NCBI GenBank assembly: GCA_030734395.1
Contig: JAUZTG010000048.1
Span: 2,418,001-2,482,000, forward strand
Length of the DNA stretch: 64,000 bases
DNA from: Sarocladium kiliense
Lineage: Eukaryota > Ascomycota > Sordariomycetes > Hypocreales > Sarocladiaceae
Direction of reading: 5' to 3'
Shown: piece after piece, positions 11,658 through 20,969 of the stretch
Layout: each line of letters begins with the position of its first letter
Position numbering within the stretch: position 1 is the first letter of the stretch
The notes under the pieces: model-generated
Seen by the model: only the letters and a program-made list of their open reading frames with translations
What the model was told of the DNA's origin: nothing
Database searches by the model: none
Made by a program: the position numbers and the translations under genes

Positions 11658-13810
11658 ATGCCTCATATCACAGGCTTCACGGACAATGCCTTCCGCACCA
11701 GGGAGGACTGGCTACTTGCAGCTAGGACCTTGATCGCGCCGTTGGAGAAGTATCGCTCACCAGCTGGCGCACGAGTGAAGCTGCAGCCCTCTACGGCCGC
11801 CCTCTTCGACGACGCTGCGGCGCAGCTTGAAGGCTTTGCTCGACCTTTATTCGCTATAGGTGCCCTCATCAACATCAAGCCTGGCGAAGATGGTCCTGTG
11901 CTGGACTCCTGGGTGCGTGGTATTGCGGCAGGCGTCGATCCCTCGCACCCGGAGTATTGGGGTGACGTCGAGGACTTTGACCAACGCATGGTCGAGATGG
12001 AGTCAATCTCATTCGCTCTCCTTGCGGCCCCTGAGCACATTCTCCCTCAGCTTAGTGACCACACAACGGAGAATCTGAAGGCCTGGCTGAATCAGATCAA
12101 TGGCCGCAAAATGCCTGAGAACAACTGGCTTTGGTTCCGCATCTTTGTGAATCTGGCTCTATCTAAAGTGCTGGGAGTGCCGCGAGAGCAGTTGCAGAGT
12201 CAGATGGATGCTGACTTTGCCAAGCTCGATTCTTTCTACATTCGCGACGGGTGGTCGAGCGACGGGCCTTGGAGTGAGGGTCGCAAGCAGGCGGATTACT
12301 ACTCAGGGAGCTTCGCTATCCAATTCGCGCAGTTGCTCTACGTGCGCTTCGGGCAGGAGGATGAGAAGAGGAAGAAGAAGTACCGTCAACAAGCAAGGGA
12401 TTTCTCCAAGTCTTTCTGGCGGTACTTTGACCAAAACGGTAAGCCTATTCAAGAGCATAAAACCTTAAACGAGGATCTTGTGAGTCGGCTAACACGGCAA
12501 CCTTAACAATAGGTGCTGCCATCCCCTTTGGACGCAGCATGACCTATCGCTTTGCATTTGCAGCGTTCTGGGCTGCTGCTGCCCTCGCAGAGGTAGCGTT
12601 GCCCCAGCCATTGGAATATGGTGGTGCAGTGAAAGGGATGCTGTTCCGACACCTCCGTTGGTGGCGTCAGCACAGGAGCATCTTCAATGTGGACGGAACG
12701 CTCAACATTGGGTTCGCGTATCCGAACATGTACATGGCCGAGGCGTACAACTCTCCCCAGTCAGTATACTGGTGTCTCAAAAGCTTTGTTGTACTCCTGC
12801 TGCCCGAGGGCCATCCCTTTTGGACGTGCGAGGAGAAGCCACATCCACTGACCCCGGGTCAGAAGTCCTCTGGACACCTCACTGTCTCAACTGCACCAGA
12901 TACACCAAAACTCACAGGCATGCTAACGGCGCCGCGCCAACTGGTCTGCAATGCCCCCGAGCATCACTACATGCTCTCTGTCGGACAGACGACATCATTT
13001 GGACATAAAGGACGCGAGGCCAAATATAGCAAGCTTGCGTACTCGTCTGCATTTGGGTTCAGTGTACCATCAGGCACTCTACTGAATCAGACTGCGCCTG
13101 ACAGCACGTTGTGCATCAGCATTGACGGCGGCGAGACATGGAAAGCACGCCACAAGCCCACTGATGTGAGGCATGGCATCCGTGCCATTGAGCTGGCTGA
13201 TGGTACAGCAGCAGAAATGCCGTCGCTATTCAGCACGTGGCAGCCACTGAAGGGCTTGAAGGTGGAGACTGTGGTCGTAGCTATGAGCGAGGCGTTTCCG
13301 GGGTGGCACATTCGCATCCACCGCATACGTTGGACGGACCGCTTGTCACCAGATATCCTTACGGACGGCATACAACTGGTGGATGGTGGGTTCGCCTTGC
13401 CGCTGGGAATGGGGAGCAGGAAGGGCGCAGAGGTGACAGAAATTGGCGGCAATGGCTGCCTGCTTCAGACCAGGGCTGGTATGAGCGGTATTGTGTTCTG
13501 GGGTTGTCAAGGTGCAGAAAATCTGGGGTTGAGTCGGAAGACAGAGACAGAGGCTTTGCAGGCTGACCCGAACACCAACTTGCTTGCACGAAAGACGTCG
13601 ATCCCGTTAGTGCGCTGTGCTCTTTCCAGGGCTGGCGATGGCATCGAGGGAGGTGCAAGAGGGTTTGGGGAGGTGAGCCTCGGGACGGGTGTGTTCTGCG
13701 TCGCAGGCGAGATGCCAGGAGCTGAGAACATGTGGAAGGCGAAGAGCCTCGTGACAAGGAATCTCGAGAGGATGGTGGGAAGCTCACTGGAGAGCTTGAG
13801 TGTGAAATAG
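11658..13810 (+). CDS. DUF2264 family protein
   Basis: Two exons (11658-12438 and 12513-13810, intron of 74 nt) give 692 residues. The protein matches the DUF2264 pattern: an N-terminal mostly helical domain with RTREDWLLAARTLI, LEGFARPLFAIGALI, NNWLWFRIFVNLAL and SEGRKQADYYSGSFAIQF, then after the intron GRSMTYRFAFAAFWAAAALA and NIGFAYPNMYMAEAYNSPQSVYWCLKSF. The C-terminal half is beta-rich. No signal peptide is apparent. The family occurs in bacteria and fungi; I know of no settled activity. The alternating helix pattern and the conserved aromatic, Arg and Glu motifs suggest an alpha/alpha-barrel carbohydrate-active fold, which is inference. Confidence 0.85.
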
Positions 13811-14706
13811 AGACAGTAAACACAGCTTGCAGAGACACCTACATAGCGTGTGATTTTCGAAACCAATTCAGTCAATCAGACAACTGCCAGACCTGCAAGT
13901 TGAAGGAGGAGGCAGATCACGTGCCCTGCTGCGCTCACGTCAGCAGTCTGGTTTGTTACCCAAAGTATGCTCAGCTCTCTGACGATCCGGGTATCCGTCA
14001 GCCCAGCCCAGGCCAAGGGTCCCCCCTAAGCTGCTCCTGGTGCTGCTACTGTAAGTTACGATGGGGCTCCTAATCATCAATTAATCACAGACGGGCCACC
14101 GAGTTACTGGAATCGAATCAGGGGCGCGCAACAATCGTCATTGCCCAGTAAAAATCTCACCACCCCTTGCCGCAGCTGCCACCACCACCTCCAAGTGTCC
14201 GTGAGCTGCGTGTCGCCTTGTGCAATAATTCTTCGGTCATCATTCAACCAGCCCAATCCCATCCATTCCTTACTCCGGGCCCCTTTCCCTTTCTCCAGCT
14301 TCCCTTCGCCTTCTTCTTTTATCCTATTTAGTTTTCCTCCTGTTTACTTCAACCTGCGACTATTGTCGACTCGACCTTTTGCCTATCTACCTCATCCCAG
14401 ACGCGTCCTCCTTCGAAACCTGCTTTCCGTCCCTCCCGACCGCGCCGCGATAGCTTCCATAGCTTATCTCACTGTCCACCTCTATCCCACCACCCATCAC
14501 CTGCTTACTACTGCTCCTATCTCCTCCTCCTTCCACTTTGCGGAGATCCCTGCGGACTTGGGTTGCGACTTCGCCTTATCTTACCACCTGCCCTTTCTCG
14601 GTCTACTTCAACATCGACTGGGCACAACCTTCTCTACCCCACGATTGATCTCCCTCCCTCGCACGAATCCCTAACCTGACGGATACCGCCTCACCACCGT
14701 TCTACC
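13811..14706. promoter_or_regulatory. Intergenic region with pyrimidine-rich leader of the PI synthase gene
   Basis: About 900 bp. From about 14240 to 14700 the plus strand is strongly C/T-rich, with long CTTC/TCCC tracts, as at fungal core promoters and leaders of well-expressed genes. The 177-codon ORF at 14141-14674 is low-complexity and is not called. Confidence 0.5.
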
Positions 14707-15766
14707 ATGGCTGCGAAAACTCGTCGATCTGCCCGCTTTGCGCAGACACCATCTGATGATGAGCAGAAGGTTGTTGCGACGAATGGCAACGGCAATGGAG
14801 CTGCTCGCGAGCTTGATGTTACCGAGCAACTTGTGGCTCCTGCCCAGGAGAACATCTTCCTCTTCTGGCCCAACATCATCGGTTCGTAACTCTCAAGACT
14901 CGACCCTTCTGACTTGAGCACCCTGCTGATAGCGAGTTCTTTAGGCTACCTCCGTATTGTCCTGGCCTTTGCATCGCTCTACTACATGCCGCTCCACCCC
15001 CGAACCTGCTCCTTTCTCTACAGCGTATCTTGCCTCCTCGACGCCCTCGATGGTTATGCCGCGCGCGCCTTCGACCAGTCAACCCGCTTCGGCGCCGTCC
15101 TCGACATGGTCACCGATCGATGCACCACTTCTTGCCTCCTTGTCTTTCTCTCATCCGCTTTCCCGCGCTGGGCCATTGTTTTTCAGGGCCTTATCGCCCT
15201 CGACTTCGCCAGCCACTACATCCACATGTACGCGACGATGGTCGTTGGAGGTGCCGACTCGAGCCACAAGAACATCGATAAGAGCCAGAGTTGGCTGTTG
15301 AACCTCTACTACACGAACAAGGTATGGGCCTGTGGATCATCTCGCCTCTATGTGCTTTGCTAACCTCTGCCAGACTGTCCTGTTCCTCTGCTGCCTGTTC
15401 AACGAGCTCTTCTTCATCGCTCTATACCTCCTGTCCTTCTCGTCGCCTCTCCTATCTCCTCACCTCATTAAGACCGTCGAGGATACCGCCGGCGCTCCTA
15501 TTGTGCCCCATGCGCAGCTCAACAGCTCTATCCTCCGCCAGATCTTCCCAGATCCCTTCAGCGCCGCCGCGCTGGAGCTCGCGCGCGCCAACAAGATGGA
15601 CTCGACCGTGCCATGGATCCTGACCGCCATAAGCTTCCCAATCATGGCTATCAAGCAGTTCCTCAACATTGTTCAGATGGTCAAGGCGAGCAGGACGTTG
15701 GGTGAGGAGGACGTCAAAGCTCGCCGGGCAAAAGGTCTTCCCAAGAAGACGATCAAGAAGGCATAA
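14707..15766 (+). CDS. PIS1: CDP-diacylglycerol-inositol 3-phosphatidyltransferase (PI synthase)
   Basis: Three exons (14707-14881, 14945-15321, 15374-15766) give 314 residues. The enzyme makes phosphatidylinositol from CDP-diacylglycerol and myo-inositol in the ER membrane. The CDP-alcohol phosphotransferase signature is perfect: D91-x2-D94-G95-x2-A98-R99-x8-G108-x3-D112-x3-D116. Several hydrophobic segments follow (TTSCLLVFLSS, IVFQGLIALDFASHYIHMY, TVLFLCCLFNELFFIALYLL, and a C-terminal SFPIMAIKQFLNIVQMV), and the tail is Lys-rich, fitting ER retention. HIHMYATM and the Q-S-W-L-L motif match the PIS subgroup rather than phosphatidylserine or choline transferases. The first donor is GTTCGT, slightly off consensus, but the phase and family sequence (WPNIIG|YLRIVL) are convincing. 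Confidence 0.95.
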
Positions 15767-16304
15767 GGGCTCTAAGTGGTTCGCTACGAGATGATGAAGG
15801 GCGCCAATGTGACTTCTTGATCTAGTAGCTCGATGGGAGTCGCCACCGTTCACAAATTTTGATGGCATCTTGGCCCGTTTGTGCTCTTCGCCTAGCCTGG
15901 CACGTACACCTGTCAGGGCTTGACTGGTTTCGGTAACACGACATATTGGCGGCAGCGATATAGCCGCATTTTGCATTGGGATGGCGTTGTGGAAATTCGG
16001 ATATCTGCGTTAAAGGAGGTTGTTCCTTAGCCCTCTCTATATGGAAGAGAGAGTGCAGGTTGGCCGTAGGAGTGGTCAGCAGGAACACAAAGGACTTGGC
16101 ATACGTGGGATTTAGCGGTTGGACTGTCTCGTCCTGTCATTCGTTGTACACTTCTCTTCTTTTATGAGGTTTCACCCTCACTTCTTTGCTTTCTGCGTCT
16201 CCTATCTGTCTTAAGGTCTTTGTAATTCTATCCCCAAACCCATTGTCATTGACTCCCTGTTCATATGACCATTCAAAAATCTAATACAAAAGGCTCTATC
16301 CCTA
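15767..16304. other. Tail-to-tail intergenic region
   Basis: Convergent 3' ends of the PI synthase and BTB-like genes. Nothing beyond presumed UTRs is seen. Confidence 0.5.
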
Positions 16305-17756
16305 TCAGAATTCTGGCGTCCAGTCCCAAGCATCTGCCGTGAAGAGCTGCTTCGCTAGTTTATCGGCGTATATGGCGCCCTCATATCGCAGCCGTTGATC
16401 GTTGGCCATGGCTCTCGTGAATGCGAACGTTCGCGGCTCGGTGTCTTTCCCTTCCGCTTCCCTCGCAGTCGCCTCCGCGGCCCATGATGTCCCGCTGCGA
16501 TCCTTCTTCCATCCCTGCCATGACACAGCTACCACATTCGCAGAGAGCATGGCACGCACATAGTCGATAATGGGATCAATCCTTATGCGCAAGCCACAGT
16601 TCGTGTGGTGTTTGTCGATCTGGTAATTCGGACACTGCTTCAGTACGGCAAGAATGTCCGCGTCGACGTCGAGGTTCTCAGCTGCGGGGATGGCATCGAG
16701 TGACGCGGGGCTGAAGTCCGCGAGGAAGAGCAGATTCTTTGCCAAAAGGAAACGAAGCATCTGTCCTAGCTGGAAGGAGTCACATGCGGCGGAGGAGTCG
16801 TAGCCAAGTTTGCATTGGCGGGCTGCACCGCCGCCGCGGGAGGCGTAGAGGGAGAGGAAGTGCCGCTGGATAGACGCGACGCAGTTGAGGATGCATTCAC
16901 GACGATACTGCAGTTCTTCTTCCAGTCCGTCGGGGAGATTCCACCATGTTGCAGTGAGAGAGCTTTCGTCCTCCGTCTCCGGAAGGGACTCGTAGGCGGA
17001 CCAGAGACGGGAGCCGCGCATGATGAGCTCGCGGGTGGCGTGCTGAAGGCGAACGGGCTGACCGAGAAGCCACGCAGCGAGAATCTTCTGGCGAAGTATC
17101 TTCTCTGCTTCAGTTGGCTTCCCTGTCTCGTCACGAAGCGGTCTATTGTTCGTGAGAGGCCACTTGAACTTGAGCTCTGTGGTCAATGCGCGGGAAACGG
17201 CGGCAGCGCAGTCGAAGCGGTCTGCAATGATAGCAAGTGTCGTCACATAGGACATGGCGACCTTTGTGGTCTTTGGAGGCTCTGAGTGCATGATATGCAA
17301 GATATCCTCAAAAGCTTGCTCTCGTCCTGCGATGCGAGTGGCCTCATCGTCGTCCGTGATATGTATCCATGGCAGATTACTTGAATCTGCCTCAGCTGGC
17401 TTGATGCCCTTGGACGCGAGCTCTTCATGCTTCGTAGTAACGAGCCTGGCTTCGCTGAACTGCGCGTTCGACAAGAGGTTGGAGAAGTATAAGGAGTGCT
17501 TCTTCAAGGTATCCAGCCGGACACGGTAGGCGACCTTGACTGTTGGTTTGAAGTTCGGAGCAGCGGCAGTGTTTGGACCGGCCTTCCTGGCGACTGCTAG
17601 GGCAGCCTTGCGGCTCCTCTTTATGGTTTCATGAGAGGTCTCGAAAGTGACATCAAGAACGATGTCGCCAGTTGAAGAGATGTTCACGATGTTTGTCTTG
17701 TCGCCGTTGGATGTACTCTCAGATGCATCGCCATCTGCGGCTGCAGACTCGCCCAT
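16305..17756 (-). CDS. BTB-like fungal protein
   Basis: A single exon of 483 residues. After a Ser/Ala-rich start, residues ~30-200 have a BTB/POZ-like order: GDIVLDVTFE, then RVRLDTLKKHSLYFSNLLSNAQFSEAR, which is the typical 'shell containing a substance that sets the fold' helix pair, then an AFEDILHIMHSEPPKTTKVAMSYVTTLAIIADRFDC segment. The rest is a helical fungal-specific region ending DAWDWTPEF. BTB proteins of this kind mediate protein-protein contacts and sometimes act as ubiquitin-ligase adaptors; nothing here identifies the partner. It diverges from the PP2C gene across a ~1 kb shared promoter. Confidence 0.8.
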   Translation of the reverse strand: MGESAAADGDASESTSNGDKTNIVNISSTGDIVLDVTFETSHETIKRSRKAALAVARKAGPNTAAAPNFKPTVKVAYRVRLDTLKKHSLYFSNLLSNAQFSEARLVTTKHEELASKGIKPAEADSSNLPWIHITDDDEATRIAGREQAFEDILHIMHSEPPKTTKVAMSYVTTLAIIADRFDCAAAVSRALTTELKFKWPLTNNRPLRDETGKPTEAEKILRQKILAAWLLGQPVRLQHATRELIMRGSRLWSAYESLPETEDESSLTATWWNLPDGLEEELQYRRECILNCVASIQRHFLSLYASRGGGAARQCKLGYDSSAACDSFQLGQMLRFLLAKNLLFLADFSPASLDAIPAAENLDVDADILAVLKQCPNYQIDKHHTNCGLRIRIDPIIDYVRAMLSANVVAVSWQGWKKDRSGTSWAAEATAREAEGKDTEPRTFAFTRAMANDQRLRYEGAIYADKLAKQLFTADAWDWTPEF

Positions 17757-18814
17757 GCTGGCGCAGCGGAGACGGGCATAGGCATGAGACGTTGAAAGGA
17801 GCGAAGTGGCCGATACCTCGACAGTGAACGTGTATGAACGACAGTCGGTGCGACTGAAATGAAGAATCTAGCAAGATGAAGAGGATGAGGTGAGTTGAGG
17901 TTGGAGGGTATCGCCACTTCCACAACCCTGAGGGTTAGCATAGGGTTGTTTGGCACACCCCCGATGATCGGACTTGGACCTTTTTGATCACTTCAACCCC
18001 AGTGCGCAGCTAGGCCGTAGAACAAATCCTTCAATTACGCCATCAGAAATCTTATGTCTTGGGGTCCACAGGGCTGTTTGTTTCCTCTTTTCCCGGTAGC
18101 AGCGTGTCAGGATGATTGGGCGGCGAGACAATGCGCGCGGGTGCCCTGAGTCGGTGCATGTGCTAGGAAGGCCCTTAAACAGCGGGCCGTGATGTTGCAT
18201 CGTTTAGCAAACAGACACTGGTTTTAGTGGCCGCGAGTAGTATTTTCACTGGGACATGCCGCTGTATTTGCCGCTCCCATTCAGAAAATTACAGTGACTG
18301 GCTCCACTGCGGAAATCGTTGTCCTGTCCCTGTTTTTCCTAAGCTGCGCCCCCGTCGTCGCTCAACGCCCAGCCTGGACTTGTCCCACCACCACCATCAC
18401 TGCCAGCACCAACAACTTGAAGCCACGAAACTTCCAACACAGCGGAACAAGCCCAACACATTTACTTTGCACACCGCCAGTCAATCGCTTTCAGTCTCTG
18501 CAAGCACAGCATTGATCTCGACACCACGCATCGTACCTGTCAGAAGCACCTGGATCAATACCAACTCCCGCTCTCATCCGCTGTCTTATCACCTCCGGCT
18601 TCGTTTCCGAACCCCGTTCCGACGACCCTAATACGCCCTGACAGGCGACGACGCCCCCGAAACCAGGTCCCTTCGCGGACAGTATCACGCCTGCTACATC
18701 GCAGCACCCTCCCATGGCTGTCTCGGTCGCGTTGCTAGCATCGCTACGACTCGTCCCCGTCCTCGCTCGCTGAGGCCAACGGGGCTTCGGGGAGCAACCC
18801 GGCTTTACCATTCA
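17757..18814. promoter_or_regulatory. Divergent promoter region (BTB-like and PP2C genes)
   Basis: About 1.06 kb between two divergent starts. The right half (about 18300-18800) is C/T- and C/A-rich, consistent with the PP2C leader. Short ORFs here are low-complexity. No specific binding site is claimed. Confidence 0.5.
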
Positions 18815-20752
18815 ATGGCCACTCTTGCGCAGAAGATCCGCTGCTGCGCTTCAAAACCATGTCGACACTACTCGACGACAACAGAAAGCTTGCTCTTGAG
18901 GCATACCGCCAAAATTAATATCCCACGACGGAAGACCGCCTCTCTGCCCACAACAACTTCGCTTGCGCTTAACGGCGATGGCCAGCCAGGGACGGAGTTA
19001 GTTGCGCGGTCGAGTGTAGCTGCACGGACATTCTCCTCGACGAGACAGCTTGCTCAGGCCAGCGAAGCGAAAAACGGTCGCGGTTTCCACACGTACTTCG
19101 TGTCCCATCTCCCATCCTCGTCCATGCACCCCGACTCAAAACGCTGGGTCGGCCCTGGTCACAAGCTCCCGCGCGATGCTTCTACGCCTCACACTCCCGA
19201 GCCCGGCTCCTCGCCTGCTGCCGCACCTCCAAATATGCCGAATAATAACCTCACTGTCGTACGGATACCACTTCGACGAGCAAAGCACCATTTCGGGGCG
19301 GCGACGGCGCGAGGAAGTCGTCCATACAACGAGGATACAGACCAGGCTGGGACGATCGATATCCCTGCTTTCGCGAAGAGAGCGCCGATGAGCGTCAAAC
19401 AGAAGCCTGGAGAGGCAACTCCGGCGGACAGTGCGCTTGGGGATCCTCAGATCTTCTATTTCGGTGTATTTGATGGACATGGCGGTAGTCAATGCTCAGA
19501 GTTTCTCAGAGACGAGCTACATGGGTACATCGAGCAGGCGTCACGCGAATTCGGTCTTCAGAGCAGCCTTCGGAAGAAGAAGCCGGGAAATAATAGCATG
19601 CGGACCACCTCTCCACCTCCGGACCCGATCTCGAAGAGGAGAGCATTGGCATCGCTTGACATGAAGGGGCCAGATGATGTGAAGGAGGACATGCAGCTTC
19701 CGGACCGCAATGAGAACGGCTTGGCCAACAACCCGAAGCACGGCGCAGCCCTTGAGAGCGCTGACAGTGTACCAGTTGGTGTGCAAAACGTCGATAAAGC
19801 TCTCGAGCTCAAGCGAAGCCTCGTTCGGGACTACCAGGAGACTGTAGGCGGCTACTTCAAACGCTTCAATCCGGAGCACTTTCACCTTTCAGAGGAGGCA
19901 AGCAATGGTGCCAACGGAGGAGATATCTCCATTGAATCCGTTCTCACCTACGCATTCCTCCGTGCCGACCTCGACTTCATCTCCGCCCAAGCCCGCAAGG
20001 CCGATCCGGACGATTCGCGCGTCGGGGATATCCCACTTAACAATGACGAGATCCTCGGCGTGCCGCACGCCACACCTTCAGGCCACGGTATCGGCGGGCC
20101 AACACGCTTCAAAGGCGGCTCAACCGCCTCCGCCGTCCTCATCTCCACGCCTACTCCCGCTCCCTTCTGGCACCCTGGCGCGAAATCCACCGTCGTCGTC
20201 GCCCATGTCGGCGACTCCCGCGTTCTCCTCTGCGAAACCTCAACTGGCCTCCCCGTCCCCCTCACATCCGACCACCACCCTTCCACACCCACCGAATCCC
20301 GCCGCCTACGTCGCTACGCCCCCGCCGGCTCCATGGTCAGCGGCGACAGCTTCGGCGAAGAGCGCATTGCCGGCCTCGCCAACTCCCGCGCCTTCGGCGA
20401 CATGCGCAGCAAACGCATCGGAGTCTCCGCCGAGCCGGAACTCACCCGAGTCGAGATGCAGGCTGCGCAATACTCCTTCCTCGTTCTTATGAGCGATGGT
20501 GTCAGCGGCACGCTGAGCGATCAGGAGATCGTTGATGTGATCAAGGAGGCGCAGACGCCGGAGCAAGGGGCTAGGGCGGTGGTTGAGTATGCGACGGAGG
20601 TGAGTCAGGATGGGGATAATGCGACATGTCAGGTCGTGAGACTAGGAGGGTGGGAGAGGAGGAGTGAGGGAGGTGTAGGGAGCTTGGGAACGAAGGAGAT
20701 TCGGGATATTCGTCGGGCGGAGGCTCTCGATCCGCGACGGGCGAAGAGGTGA
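18815..20752 (+). CDS. PP2C-type protein phosphatase, mitochondrial Ptc6-like
   Basis: A single exon of 645 residues. The N-terminus is basic and Ser/Arg-rich with an RTFSS element near residue 70, a plausible mitochondrial presequence. The PPM/PP2C motifs are in order: RGSRPYNED (~169), FGVFDGHGG (~215, metal-binding Asp and Gly), TYAFLRADLDFI, GGSTASAVLI, VVVAHVGDSRVLLC, LTSDHHPSTPTESRRL, GLANSRAFGDMR, and FLVLMSDGVSG with the late metal-binding Asp. The family removes phosphate from Ser/Thr using Mn/Mg. The HFGAATARG entry and FRDELHGYIE region resemble yeast Ptc6, a mitochondrial phosphatase linked to mitophagy; the subgroup assignment is inference. Between motifs lies a low-complexity insertion of ~100 residues. 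Confidence 0.9.
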   Translation: MATLAQKIRCCASKPCRHYSTTTESLLLRHTAKINIPRRKTASLPTTTSLALNGDGQPGTELVARSSVAARTFSSTRQLAQASEAKNGRGFHTYFVSHLPSSSMHPDSKRWVGPGHKLPRDASTPHTPEPGSSPAAAPPNMPNNNLTVVRIPLRRAKHHFGAATARGSRPYNEDTDQAGTIDIPAFAKRAPMSVKQKPGEATPADSALGDPQIFYFGVFDGHGGSQCSEFLRDELHGYIEQASREFGLQSSLRKKKPGNNSMRTTSPPPDPISKRRALASLDMKGPDDVKEDMQLPDRNENGLANNPKHGAALESADSVPVGVQNVDKALELKRSLVRDYQETVGGYFKRFNPEHFHLSEEASNGANGGDISIESVLTYAFLRADLDFISAQARKADPDDSRVGDIPLNNDEILGVPHATPSGHGIGGPTRFKGGSTASAVLISTPTPAPFWHPGAKSTVVVAHVGDSRVLLCETSTGLPVPLTSDHHPSTPTESRRLRRYAPAGSMVSGDSFGEERIAGLANSRAFGDMRSKRIGVSAEPELTRVEMQAAQYSFLVLMSDGVSGTLSDQEIVDVIKEAQTPEQGARAVVEYATEVSQDGDNATCQVVRLGGWERRSEGGVGSLGTKEIRDIRRAEALDPRRAKR

Positions 20753-20969
20753 GAGGGGCATCATGAAGCATATGCTATTTTATATCTTTTTCTTGCATGA
20801 GAAGCGAGCATAATACGTTCAACATGAATAGATACATCATTTGTCATCATCCCTTATGGTGCTTATCTCTACCAAACCGCCTTTTGCCATGTCCTCGATA
20901 CTTTCATATATCGCCATCGCCATGTTACCAGGCCGTCCAGTCTACATCACCTATCAAGCCCTCTCTACC

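Noticed and set aside
14141..14674. Plus-strand ORF of 177 codons before the PI synthase gene
   Set aside because: Its composition is that of a C/T-rich leader and there is no conserved motif.
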